This document shows positions 8,167 through 21,400 of a stretch of DNA of 64,000 bases, piece after piece (the first letter of the stretch is position 1; every line of letters begins with the position of its first letter). Origin of the DNA: an uncultured Collinsella sp. (GTDB lineage Bacteria; Actinomycetota; Coriobacteriia; Coriobacteriales; Coriobacteriaceae); contig CABUTR010000009.1 in the NCBI GenBank assembly GCA_902494555.1, forward strand, positions 1-64,000. The letters are read 5' to 3'. The position numbers and the translations under genes were made by a program. Below the pieces are notes generated by a model, which searched no databases, was not told the DNA's origin, and was given only the letters and a program-made list of their open reading frames with translations.

Positions 8167-9305
8167 TCTATCTGGATAACGCGGCTACGACCATGCACAA
8201 GCCGCAGACAGTCATCGATGCCGTGACGCGGGCGATGTGCTCGCTCGGCAATGCCGGGCGCGGCGCCACGTCGGGTGCCCTCGATGCCGCTCGCACGATT
8301 CACGCTTGCCGTGCCAAGCTCGCGCGCCTTTTGGGCTGCCCGCGTGCTGACCATGTTTGTTTTACGCCCAACTCCACCGCGGCGCTCAACACCGTCATCA
8401 ATGGCGTGGTGCGCCCCGGCGACCGCGTGGTCACGACGGTGCTCGAGCACAACTCCGTGCTGCGTCCGCTCAACCGCCTGGCGGCTGAGCGGGGCGTGAC
8501 CGTTGAGCATGCCGGCTGCGACGCGAACGGCGTGCTCAACTATGACGAGCTCGAGCGGCTGATCACGCCCGGTACGCGTGCCGTGGTGGTGACGCATGCC
8601 TCTAATGTGACCGGCAACGCGGTCGACATTGCGCGCGTGGCGGCCTTGGCACATGCCGCGGGTGCGCTTGTGATCGTCGATGCCTCGCAGTCTGCCGGTA
8701 CGGCGCATATCGATATGCAGGCCATGGGGCTCGACGTGGTGTGCTTTACCGGCCACAAGGGGCTCATGGGCCCGCAGGGCACCGGCGGCCTGGCCGTGGC
8801 GGAGGGCGTCGACGTGGCGCCCTGGGCCATGGGCGGCACGGGCGTGCACAGCTTCGATGCGTTGCAGCCGCTTGAGTGGCCCACGCGCCTGGAGGCCGGT
8901 ACGCTCAACGGCCATGGCATCGCGGGCCTTTCTGCCGGCCTTGACTATATCGAGGCCCAGGGTGGGGTCGAGGCGATTGCTGCCCACGAGCGGGCGCTCG
9001 CTGATCGCTTCCTTGCCGGTGTGCGCAATATTCCGGAGATTAAGCTCTACGGTGTCTTCGACCAGTCAGCACGCTCGGCGATCGTCTCGCTCAACGTGGG
9101 TGATATCGACTCTGCCGAGATCTCGGACGCGCTCATGCAAGGGTGGGGGATTGCGACCCGTCCCGGTGCCCATTGTGCCCCGCTCATGCACCGCGCGCTC
9201 GGGACCGAGCGCCAGGGTATCGTTCGCTTCTCGTTTGGGTATTTCAACACGGAAGGGGAAGTCGATACGGCGATTGAGGCTCTGCGCGATTTGAGCTGCG
9301 ATTAG
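8163..9305 (+). CDS. Cysteine desulfurase / selenocysteine lyase-like aminotransferase class V
   Basis: Product of 380 aa with PLP fold type I. It begins MIYLDNAATTMHKP; the Schiff-base lysine is Lys199 in FTGHKGLMGPQG; the probable catalytic cysteine is Cys338 in RPGAHCAPLMH. These belong to the SufS/CsdA-like cysteine desulfurase group, which mobilise S from cysteine or Se from selenocysteine. In this operon it probably hands Se or S to YedF, DUF3343 and SelD. ATG 8163 overlaps the DUF3343 stop and follows GGGAGG. Whether sulfur or selenium is the physiological product cannot be told from sequence. Confidence 0.9.
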   Translation: MIYLDNAATTMHKPQTVIDAVTRAMCSLGNAGRGATSGALDAARTIHACRAKLARLLGCPRADHVCFTPNSTAALNTVINGVVRPGDRVVTTVLEHNSVLRPLNRLAAERGVTVEHAGCDANGVLNYDELERLITPGTRAVVVTHASNVTGNAVDIARVAALAHAAGALVIVDASQSAGTAHIDMQAMGLDVVCFTGHKGLMGPQGTGGLAVAEGVDVAPWAMGGTGVHSFDALQPLEWPTRLEAGTLNGHGIAGLSAGLDYIEAQGGVEAIAAHERALADRFLAGVRNIPEIKLYGVFDQSARSAIVSLNVGDIDSAEISDALMQGWGIATRPGAHCAPLMHRALGTERQGIVRFSFGYFNTEGEVDTAIEALRDLSCD

Positions 9306-9342
9306 ACCAACCTTTTGCGCCCTTAGATAAACCGTTTACGCT

Positions 9343-9427
9343 ACCTTCCCGCATTGTCGCTTATACAGGGTAATGTGAAATGATGGCCCACACTGGGACT
9401 CTGTATCTTTGCGAATTGCGGGAAGGT
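9343..9427 (+). promoter_or_regulatory. Long-range inverted repeat covering the ribosome binding site of the giant surface gene
   Basis: ACCTTCCCGCA (9343-9353) and TGCGGGAAGGT (9417-9427) are perfect 11 bp complements separated by 63 nt. The right arm contains GGGAAGG, the ribosome binding site of the ATG at 9432. If both arms are in the transcript, pairing would hide translation initiation. No known riboswitch is recognised in the loop. Confidence 0.55.
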
Positions 9428-9431
9428 TCCT

Positions 9432-12400
9432 ATGAACAGGATCACTGCTGCCCTCTATAGGTTTTTAGTCGTCTATCTTTCGGTCGCGATGGTCGTGACC
9501 TCGATACCCCTTGCTCCCAGCACAGCCTATGCCGATGATGCCGGGGTGGTCGCCGTCGAGAGCGAGGCCCAAGAGGCCGACTCGAGCTCTGACGCTGATG
9601 TCGATGCGGTCGATAACGCGTCGTCTTCGGGCGAGGGCAGCTCATCCACAACTTCCGACCAAACGAATAACGCTCAGGACGAATCGTCCAGCTCGGATAC
9701 CAGCACTTCCACGTCGAGCTTGGCCCAAGACCTTTCGAGCTCCGCGACCGATTCTGATGCAGCAAAGAGCTTGGTTGCCACGGCGGAACCCTCGTCCGAT
9801 GACAGCGAAGTCGATCCCCTCGTGTATGAGGACCCAACGGTCTACGAGTATGCCAAGCTTATGCCGAACGGCTATGTGTATCCGTGCGATGCAAGCGGAA
9901 GCGTTACGGTAGAGATCGATGGAAACGACCCGTATGGGAGCTCTGTCGACGGTAAATTGGTAACCAATCTGATCGTTGATTACGGAGTGGATGGGGTCCC
10001 CGGATATATTTGTGAGTATTCCTCCAATTTGCGTTCGGTGCGTTTTGAGAACAGCTCTGTTTCTTCAATTGGACTACACGCCTTTTCTGGGTGCTCCAAT
10101 CTCGCCGATATCAGCTTTTCCGGTATGACCATTGGGGGCATCGGAACAGAGGCGTTTTCTGGGTGCGGATCGCTTACGAGCCTGAACATTAATGACGTTG
10201 CTACCATCGGCTCTATGGGCGATGCCGCGTTTGCCTGGAGCGGGCTGCGGTCTACGGGTCTCGACAAGGTCGTTGGTCTCAGTTCGATTCCTGAGAACGC
10301 TTATAATGCCTGCAGCGCTCTGACCGATACCGGTCTGGGCGGGAACACATCCATCACATCAATCGGCGTTAATGCGTTCAAAAACTGCTCTCGCCTTGCG
10401 ACGACGGGACTCGAGAACAATACGACGATCAAGACGCTCCGCGAAGGTTGTTTCTCCGGGACCAATATGAGCGGCGGGCTGACGCTGCCCCTTTATTCCA
10501 AGATCGAGGAACTGCCGAGTCGTGCGTTCTATGGCTCTAAGCTTGAAACTGTGTACTTTGGATGCGACCATGTGGTGCTCATTAATTCCACCACGTTCCC
10601 CAAGCAAAACATGACTGTCATGGTCCCTGCCAAGATGGTTTCGCAATACGCAAGCGGTCGCCCCAAAGAGGTTTGGGAGAGTTGCAATGGCAGCCTGCCC
10701 GTCCCCGTGGGCAAGATGCTTCAAAAGATTAAGGTCTCGCGTGATCCCGACAAGATGGCCTATCGGCAGGGTGACACCATTTCGCTCGAGGGCATGAGCG
10801 TCACGTTTCAATATCCTCATTCGACGATGGATAGCGACTACGAAGCGCTCATAAAGGACGAACTCGGCGAATACCTTACGGCGACCCCCTGCGATGGTGA
10901 TGTCTTCGACGAGTCGATGGACGGAGAACCCATACAGTTGGTGTATGACGATGGCTACACGCGCCTTGTCGCGTACAGCAAGGGCAACCTGCAGCAGGCG
11001 GCCTACGAGTATGCCAAGCTCATGCCCAACTACTATCTGTATCCGTGCGATGCAAACGGAAATCTTACGGTAGAAATCGATGAAAACAACCCGCGCGAGA
11101 ACTCTGTCGATGGTCGAATGGTAACGAATTTGATTGTCGATTACGGGGTTGATGAAGTCGACGCACAGCTCTGCGCCGACTCTACCAATCTGCGCTCAGC
11201 GCGCTTTGAGAATAGCTCCATTTCCAAAATCGGATTGCACGCCTTCTATAACTGCCCGAATCTCACCGATATCAGCCTTTCCGGTATGACCATCGGCACC
11301 ATCGGAAAAGAGGCGTTCTATGGCTGCGAGTCGCTTGCGAGCCTGAACATCAGCGAGACTACTACTATTGGCTCGATGGGCTATGCCGCGTTTGCCGACA
11401 GTGGGCTGGTGTCCACGGGGCTCGACAAGGTTGTCGGCCTCACATCGATTCCCGACAGCGCCTACGAAGGCTGCAAGGCTCTGACCGATACCGGCCTGGA
11501 CAAGAATACCTCCATTACATCGATTGGCGTTTGCGCGTTCAGGTTCTGCTCGAACCTTGCTACCACCGGGCTCGAGAGCAACACAACGGTCGAAACGCTT
11601 GGCCACACCTGCTTCTACGGCACCGACTTGAACGGCGGGCTGACGCTGCCATATAACTCCAAGATCGAGGAGTTGCCGGAAAAGGCGTTTTATAGCACCA
11701 ACCTCGAGACCGTGTTCTTTGGGTGCAACCATGCGGTGCTCATTAATACCGACACGTTCCCCAAGCGCAACATGACCGTCATGGTCCCTGCCAAGATGAT
11801 TCCGAAGTACAGCAAGGGAGAGCCCAAGGCTGTTTGGGAGAGGTGCAACGGCTGTCTACCCGTCCCGGTGGGCAAGGTGCTCAAGAACGTTGAGATCTCC
11901 TGCGATCCCAACAACATGACCTATGAGCCGGGGGACACCATTTCGCTCGAGGGCATGAGCGTCGAGCTCGATTACCCGCATTCTGTTTCGATTTGGAACT
12001 ACGAAGCCCTCATAAAGGAAGAACTGGGTGAGTACCTAACGGCGACTCCGTGCGACGGTGACGTCTTCGATGAGTCGATGGACGGACAGCCCGTAAAGCT
12101 CGTGTATGACGATGGCTATTCACATTTTGAAACCCAGACCAAGGGCACGCTACAGCTTAAGAAGCCTGAGCCGACGTCGTTCCAGATCTCCTATGCCCAA
12201 ACGATCGATAAAGGCGAACGCAAGCTGATGGACGGCGTTGAGCTGCCCGATGTTTCCGGCGTGACGACGATCGATGCGGGCACCGAGGTCACGCTCGATG
12301 CCGGTGCTTTGGGGATGCTCAACGACAACCTTACCTTTAAGGGCTGGTATGACACCAAGTCCGGCAAGTACATCTCCAAAGAAACGGTTTGCACGTTTAC

Positions 12401-15400
12401 GCCAGACAAGGACCTGTCCCTCGAGGCTCGTTTTAAGCTTAAAGACCATGCGGTGCGCATCAACGATGCGCAGGCGACCGACTCGTCGCAGGACTTTGCG
12501 CACCTGAGTGTTACCGCTCAAAACTGCTATCGCAATGTCGGCGAGACGGTTGAGGTTTCTGCCGTCACGGATAACGCGCTGTTCCTGGGCTGGTATCTGG
12601 GTGAGGGCGATGATGCCTACGCCGTGAGCGATCAGCTCGACTTTACCTATACGGTGAACGAGGCGGACGCGATTGTGTCCGAGGACAAGACTGACGCTAG
12701 GATCGAGATCACTCCGCGATACTGCGCTCCGCAGGCGAGCGTTGTGCTGAGTGTGGATGGGGTCAATGAGAACGGGCAGCCGCTCGGGCAGTTCCTTTCC
12801 ACCGGTCTGTACGGTATCGGGTCGCGCGTCACGGTCGTGGCCGTCCCGTCGCCCGGTTATGTGTTTGACTATGCGACCGATGCCCTCGGTAACGTTGTCT
12901 ATTCCGGCGACGATGGTCCGTCCTACACGTTTGTGCTCGAGGGAGATGTGCAGTACACCGCGCATTTCCGGGAGGCGACTGACCCCGATGAGTCACTCGC
13001 GGCGCTGAAGGCCGCGCTCATCGCCGCGATCACGGCTGCGGCCGTTCTTACTACCATGTATGGCTTGGGCGAGATTGTCGACCCCATCGCGGCCGACGCG
13101 GTGATTGAGATTGGCATGGCCGACAACATTGAGGATGTTGCCGCTGTGGGCACCAAGGTGCTCAAGGAGATTAAGGACATCATCGACGACCACAAGAAGC
13201 CCAAGCCTCATGGTGACCATAAGATCGAAATTATTGCCACCGCACAGCCCGAGGTAGGCGGTGTCGTTACCGGCGGCGGTATCCACTATGAGGGGACGGT
13301 CGCCACGCTCGAGGCTGTCGCAAATCCCGGCTATCGCTTCGTATGTTGGAAAGAGAACGGCGTCGAGGTCTCGACATCTCCTCTCAAGACGATGACGATC
13401 ACGGACCTGACACCCGAGGTTGTAAAGATGACGGCCGTCTTTGAGAAAAAAGTCGAGGTCACGGCAGTTGCCGAAGCCGATGGCATTCAGGCCGATTTTT
13501 CGACAGGCTGCACCGCAAGCCCTGTAAAGCAGAGCATCACCCGTGGCGATCAGGCTATGGTCACCGCGAGCGAGGGTCCCGACTATGCCTTTGTGGGATG
13601 GTTTGAGGATGGCATCGAGGTTTCGCCCGAGCGTACGTATATCTTCAAGGCCGAGGTCGACCGTCATCTGGTTGCACGCTTCCGCAAGGCGGATAAGACT
13701 ATCCTGGTGAATACCGATCCCTTCGACAGCGCCGAGGTACTGTGCGATGGCGTGCCGGTCGTGGACGGCAAGGTTCGCGCGAAGGATGGCGACATTCTCA
13801 CGTTTACGATGCGGCCCAAGGTGCGCCCCGACAATCCAGAGAAAACGTACCGGTTTGTAGAGTGGCGAGAAACCGATGCGCAGGGCATCACGATTGCCAA
13901 CAAGCAGGAAGTTTGCGAATACCGCGTTAACGGGAATGCCCGAATTGAGGCTGTAATGGACGGCAGGGATGCGCATACTGTGCGTGCCGAGGCTGACCCG
14001 CTCGAGGGCGGTACCGTTACGCTGAAGCGCGGCGAGACTGCCGGCATGGTGCTCGAGGTTCCCGAGGGCGAGCGCGTGACCGCGGAGGCCACACCGTCTG
14101 AGGGCTATATCTTTGACGGTTGGTATCTGAGCAATGGTGGCTCGGATGCCACCGCGACGCTGGTTTCGAGCGAGCGCTCCTATACCTTTGAGCCCATTAC
14201 CGACTGCGTGATCCAGGCGAAGTTTACGCGTGCCTGCAAGGTGGATGTTGTAGTTGAGCCTGCCTCGGCCATGGCGGGCAAATATATGGTGCACGGCGAG
14301 GGCTATTGCATGAAGGGCGAGCCTGCCACGCTGAGCATTGAGCTCACGGCCGAGGCGAGCAAACAATTTACCTTTAAGGGCTGGTACGACGCCAAGACGG
14401 ACCTGCTTTTGGGCACCGACCCCAGCTACCTCGAGTTCTATCCCGAGGACGTGGAATGCACCGTGCGCGCGGTGTTTGAGGAAAACACGTATACCGTGAC
14501 GGCGAAGGCAAAAAAGACCTTTGTGGAGCGCGGCACGGTTGAGATCGAGGGCCACCCGGGGGCATCTTCGGTTACCTGCGGATATGGCGACACGGTGATG
14601 CTCAAGGCAAAGGCCAACGACGGCTATCGTTTTGACCATTGGGAGGACGGCTCCGGTAAGGAGTACGACTCTGCCGAGCTGGTCGTTAAGGTCACCAAGA
14701 GCGATACCTATACCGCGATCTTTACCGACTCAAAGCCCGAGGTCATGGTCACGGCCGATTCATGGCTCGGCGGTACCGTGACGTGCAATGGGACCGTGGT
14801 GAAGCCTGCGACCGATAAGTTCAAATTGGGGGAGACCCTTCATCTGACGGCCAAGGCTCGTCCTGGCTATTTGTTCTGGGGTTGGTACGTCAACGGGCGC
14901 CTGAAGAGCCTTAAGCACGAGACCACGTTGGTTGCCAAAGCTCGCGGCAAAACCGGGCACTGCGTCATTACCGCGGCCTTTGTGCCTATCGATACCGTCT
15001 GCGTGCCCCTCGCCGATCCTGCTGAGGGCGGCACCGTCAAGGCGAGCCGAATCCTTGCCGACCGCGGCGCGGAGGTTGCCCTTAAGGCGACGCCTAATCC
15101 CGGTTATGTCTTTACGGGTTGGTATACGGCCGACGGCTCGTTTGAGTCTGCCGATGCAGAGTTCACCTGCCACCAGGAGCGCAGCCATGTGCACGTCGCT
15201 CGCTTTATGGCGAAAAGCTATGAAGTCGACGCCACGATGGTAGTCGATTCCGGCACCGGTTCGCTGGTCGAATCGAGAGTCGCCGGCTGGGTCGAGGGCA
15301 CAGGTACCGTTGAGGCGGGGCACGCCGCCACGCTGACCGCGCATGCGCTTTCGGGCTATGCGTTTGAGTATTGGGCCGATGCTTCGGGCGCCGTGATAAG

Positions 15401-18400
15401 CCATGACAGTACCTATCACGTGGTGCCGTCGTCCGACACGACGCTCCAGGCCGTGTTCTCGGCAAAACAATATACGTTGGACGTCTCGTGCGAACAGAGC
15501 ATGGGCTCGGTCGAGGGAGCGGGGACGTATGCCGACGGACAGGTTGCAACCGTGCACGCGGTTGCCGCCAAGGATACGGCTTTTGTGGGCTGGTTCCGTA
15601 ACGGCACGTGCGTGAGCTCCAAGAAAACCTATCGATTTACCGTGCGTGAGGATACGTCGCTCTATGCCCTCTTTGCGTCGGGTTCGTATGTCGTGCATAC
15701 CGTTGCTTCGCCTGCCGAGGGCGGAGCCGTGAGCGGCTTTGGTGGCTATGAGGTCGGCGACCGCGCAACGCTTCGCGCGACTGCAAACACCGGGTATTCG
15801 TTTGCGGGTTGGAAGGACGACAAGGGCGAGACAGTCAGCGAGAGCGCCGACTATACCGTTAAGGTCACGTGCGACGCCACCTATACGGCGACCTTTACGC
15901 CTAAGTCCTATCAGGTCGTTTTGAGCGCGAGTGACAATAGCGTTAGCACCCTGAGCGGCGAGGGCTCCTATCAATTCGGTGATACGGTCGAACTCAACGC
16001 TACGCCTATGGGTACCAAGCGATTTGCCGGTTGGTCTGTCCTGGATGCCGAGGGCAACAAGTCGCTGCTGAGCTGCGACGCCCATTGCTGGGTTAAGCTC
16101 GACAAGGATATGGTCGAGGGGCTCGAGGGCGATACGTTGGAGCTCCAGGCCGTGTTTGCCGATCCGTACGAGGTGGCCGTTACGGGCGAGGTCGTGGTGA
16201 AGGACAAGGCTTCGAACAGGGGCTGCCGTGTTACGGGCAGCGGTAGCTTTGCCGTGGGCGATCAGGTGGAACTGTCCGCTGTTGCCGGTATGGGCTATCG
16301 CTTTGTGGGCTGGAGCACCGATAAGGAGGGCACCTCGATTGTCGAGACCGCGACGACTCTCGATGTGACCGCCACGCAAGACATAACGTACTACGCGCAG
16401 TTCGAATCCGATGGACAGGTGACCATTACCGTCACTGGCTCGTCCATCTTCCGCGGTACGGCCCTTCTGGTCGACGGCATTCCTGCCGGCAGCAGGTCCT
16501 ACGACAGGGGCGACATGTTTATGGCGATCGCGATCCCGTGGAAGAAGTACCACTTCTCGCATTGGGTCGACGATGCGGGTGTCACGGTGAGCTACAGCGC
16601 GTTCTATATCGGTACCGCAAAGGAGAATAGGCAGCTTACGGCCGTGTTCTATGAGACGGGCTGCGATGTTCAGGTCGCTACGTATCCCAAGGACGCGGGC
16701 TTTAGCATGGTTGCGCTTGGTACCGGCGGCTCCTACCACTCCGCGGCGATTATGTTTACCGTGCCGCATAAGGGTTGGAAGTTTAAATACTGGGTCGACG
16801 AGAACGGCATGCCTGTGGGCGCCACGCCGGTCATTAACCGCGTGGTGTTTGGTAACCGAACCTTTACGGCCGTTTATGAACGGGCGACGATGTCGGTGAC
16901 GGCGGTTGATTCGCGACAGGGAGGACATGTCGAGGGTTCGTCTGCGCACGAGTCGCTGGGCTATGCCGTGACAAACGAGGTAGAGAACGGCGAGTCGACG
17001 ACGTTGACCGCCGTTCCCGATGCGGGCTATGTGTTTGATGGCTGGTATGTGCGCAATGACGACGGGTCGTTGGGCGATGAGCCGCTGAGCACGGATGCTT
17101 CCTGGACGTTTGTCCCCGAGGACAATATGACCGTCGAGGCGCGCTTTGCGGAGGCGCCTAAGTACCAGGTGACGGCCCGAGCGGTCAACGGATCGGTTGA
17201 TCCGGAGTCTGCTTTGGTCGCTACGGATGGCAAGGTGACGCTTTCGGCGACGCCCGATGAGGGCTGCTACCTGACGCGCGTGACCGTTGCCGAAGGGGCA
17301 GGTGATGACGGTTCGGCCGGCAATGCCTATGACCTTGATATTTCCGACTATAAGGGTGGGGCGTACGAGGTCACGCTGAGTGGCGTGAGTGCTCCGCAGC
17401 AGGTCACGTTTGAATTCGCGAAGGCTGCGGCTCCGGAGGTGCTCGCTCAGCCGCAGGATGCGAGTGCTTACGAGGGCGATCCGGTTGAGTTTTTGATTGC
17501 CGCCGAGGCGGGGCGCAACGTTCGCGTCCATGCGGCTGTGTCTTCTGGATCCGCTGCAGACGTCAAGCTGAGCTACCAGTGGTATCGCGTGTCTGACGAT
17601 GGCGGCAAGGCGGTGGCGCTGAAGAGCGAGACGGGGGAGACGCTTTCGATCGCCCAGCTCGACAGCGACGGCGAAGGCGAGTACTTCTGCCGCATTACGC
17701 AGAACTACCTGGGCACGGTGACAAAGACGGATACCGAACATGCGAAGGCATCCATCGTGCCCCGAGAAGCACTTGTGTTTAACGGGCGCGTGCTGCCTGC
17801 GGCGACCGCTCACGATGAGTACCGTGCAGAGATTGCCGGCGCTACGGGCGGCAAGGCACCGTATGCGTACAACTTGGATGATGTTGAGGTTCCTGAGGGC
17901 ATGCAGCTGACGCTGGCAGATGACGGATCGGGCGCCTTGGTGCTCTCGGGCGTGCCTGCGGCTACGGGCGTGCGTCGCTTCAAGATTAGGTGCACTGATG
18001 ACCTGGGCAACAAGTGCGATGCGCACTTCGCGCTGCTCGTGAAGGCGAAGGAAGCCTCGTTTGCATTTGAGGGCCAGACCTTTACCTACAACGCGACGGC
18101 GCAGGCCCCGGAGCTTTCGGGCGTGCCCGAGGGTTGCGAGGACGATGTCAAACTGACCTATGTTGGCACGGGCGACACACATTACTCGTCGGATCAGGCG
18201 CCGGTGGATGCCGGCACGTATCGTGTGGTGGCGACGCTCGATGCCAAGGGATATGTCGGTAATGCCTCCTGTGACTTCACGATCGAGAAGGCCCCGGTCG
18301 ATATTTCGATCGAGACGTCTGATGTGACATACGATGGCGCACGACACGGTGCGGCGGTTGCGGTTGCCGGTCTTGATACGTCTGCCTATTCCGTTGCCTA

Positions 18401-21400
18401 TCGCGGTATAGATGGAACGTCCTATGGTCCGACGGCGCTGGAGCCGTGCGACAGCGGCAACTACCGCGTCACGGTTACGGTGACTGACCCCAACTATCAG
18501 GGTAAACAGTCCGCCGAGTTCTCGATTGCAAAGGCAAGCCAGGTCATTACGGGAACGACGAGCTATTCGGGTGTTTACGGTGGAGACCCCATTGTGTTCA
18601 ACAACGTTGCCCAGACTCCCGTGACTTTTGTGCTGGTCGATTCCGATGACGATGTGAGCCCTGTTTCGATTAAGGGACGCTGCGCGACGGTGAAGGCTGC
18701 CGGTGCGGCACGTGTTGTCGCCCATGCCAAGGCGTCTCGAAACTATCTTGCCGCCGAGGACGTCGAGTTGACGGTTTCCGTTGCGCCTGCCCAGTTGCTG
18801 GTGGAGGTCGACGATGCCGAGCGCTTTGAGGGCCAGGAGAATCCCGAGTTTACCTCCAGCTTGGTGAGCCGTTGCGACACCTCGGACGTAAAGGTTACGT
18901 ACTTCTGCTCGGCGAATAAGAAATCGCCGGCGGGTGAGTACCAGATCGACGCGGCAGTCGCCGATCCGAACTTTGATGTCGCGGTCGACCCCGGTACGCT
19001 GACGGTCAAGAAGAAGCCCGAGCACTACAAGGTGACGGCGAAGGCAGTCAACGGTTCGGTCGACAATGCTTTGGTTTCGGTTGTTGAGGGCGGGGACGCG
19101 ATTCTCTCGGCGACGCCCAACGAGGGCTGCTACCTCGAGCGCGTGACGGTCGCGCAGGCAGGCTCGGATGCGACCGTTGACCTCGACATTTCTGATTACA
19201 AGGGCGGGGCGTACGAGGTCACGCTGAGCGATGTCACCGCATCGCAGGAGGTCACGTTCGAGTTTGCGAAGGCGGACGCTCCGCGTGTGGTCGCGCAGCC
19301 GCAGGACGTGAGCGTCCACGAGGGCGATGCCGTCGCGCTCTCGGTCGCTGCCGAGGCAGGCAAGAACGTCGCCGACCACGCGGCCTCGTCCACGGGTTGC
19401 GCTGCCAAGATTGAGCTTTCGTACCAGTGGTTCCGCATTGTGAATGGCAAGGCCGTGGCGCTCGATGGCGAGACGGGGGAGACGCTCTCGCTCGCGGACC
19501 TCGATGACGAGCAGACCGGCGAGTATTTCTGCCGCATCACTCAACGCTACCTTGGCACTGAGAAGCAGACGGACAGTGATTGTGCTTCCGTCTCCGTCGT
19601 TGCCTGGGACACCCTTGTGTTTAACGGCGACCTGCTGCCGGCAGCGAGCGCCCACAGCGCGTACCTCGCAACGATTGCCGGGGCCGCGGGCGGCAAGGCT
19701 CCGTACGAGTACGCATGGGATGAGACGAAACTCCCCGACGGGCTCAAGCTCTCCCGTACTTCGGGCGGCCTGACGCTCTCTGGTGTTCCGTCCAAGACGG
19801 GCGTTTCCGCCTTCGATATCACGTGCACGGATGCCCGTGGCGAGGCCATGACCGCCCGCTTTGCGCTCGTTGTCCAGGCGAAGCACGTAAAACTTACGTT
19901 TACGGATGGCGACTTTACCTTTAATGGCGCGTCGCAGGCGCCCGAAGTTTCCGGTGCTCCTAAGGTCTGCAAGGGCGACCTTAAGATCTGGTACTTCGGT
20001 ACCGGAAGCACGCAATATTCCTCGACGGAGGCTCCGACCGATGCCGGCACATACCGCGCTGTCGCCACGCTGCGCAGCCGCGGCTACATCGGTGCCGCCG
20101 CCTGCCAGTTCGAGATCGCTCCGGCAAAGCTCAAGGTGAAGGTTGACGACGCCGAGCGCTTCGAGGGGGAGGCGAACCCAGCGTTTACCTCGAGCCTGGA
20201 GAGTGCGGTTGACACTTCGGGTGTGAAGGTCGAGTACTCCTGCGATGCCGATGAGAGCTCTCCTGTTGGCGAGTACCAGATCGGCGCGACGGTCACCGAC
20301 CAGAACTTCGATGTCGAGGTCGTGCCCGGAACGCTGACGGTGAAGAAGAAGCAGGAGCCCGTTGATCCCGACCCGGTGGTTCCGGACCCGGGCAATCCGG
20401 ACCCGGATAACCCTGAGCCGGACAATCCGGACCCGGACAATCCAGATAACCCTGACCCGGACAATCCGGATCCCGATAATCCCGATCCGGATCCCAAGCC
20501 TGATCCCGACAACCCCGACCCGGATAAACCGGATCCCGATAACCCGGACAAGCCCGAGCGCTTTGAGGTGACGGCAAAGGCGGTCAACGGTTCGGTCGAC
20601 AACGCTTCCGTTACCGTTGATGCCGGCGGCGACGTGACGCTCTCGGCGATGCCCGACGAGGGCTGCTTCCTCGAGCGGGTGACGGTCACGGAAGCCGGCT
20701 CGGACAAGGCCATCGATCTCGATATCTCCGACTATGAGGGCGGAGCGTACGAGGTCACGGTGAGTGACGTCACCGCGTCGCACGAGATTACGTTCGAGTT
20801 CGCGAAAGCGGACGCTCCGAAGGTGATCGCGCAGCCACAGGACGCGAGTGCCCACGAGGGCGATGCCGTTGTGCTCTCGGTTGCTGCCGAGGCGGGGAAG
20901 AGCGTTGCCGACCACGCGGCCTCGTCCACGGGTTGCGCCGCCGATGTCGGACTTTCCTATCAGTGGTTCCACATGGTGGGCGGCGAGGCCGTGACGCTCG
21001 AGGGCGAGACAGGGGAGACGCTCCTCATCGAGGGCCTTGATGACGATTGCGCCGGCGAGTATTTCTGCCGTGTCACTCAGCGCTACCTTGGTACCGAGAT
21101 GCAGGCGGACAGCGATCGCGCTGTCGTTTCCGTTGTGCCCCGGGATGCCCTCGTGTTCAACGGCGGTCTGCTGCCGGTTGCACGTGCGCATAGCACGTAT
21201 CGCGCGACGATTTCGGGTGCCGCGGGTGGCGAAGCTCCGTATGAGTACACGTGGGACGACGCTAAGCTCCCCGACGGGTTTAAGCTCACCCGCACGGCGG
21301 GCGGTCTGACGCTCTCGGGCGTCCCGTCCAAGGCCGGAGTGTCTACCTTTGACATCACGTGCAAGGACGCTCAGGACAAGACCGTGACCGCGCACTTCGT

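Noticed and set aside
20356..20553. CRISPR-like array
   Set aside because: The short repeats are in-frame Pro-Asp codon repeats within the surface protein gene; there are no unique spacers.
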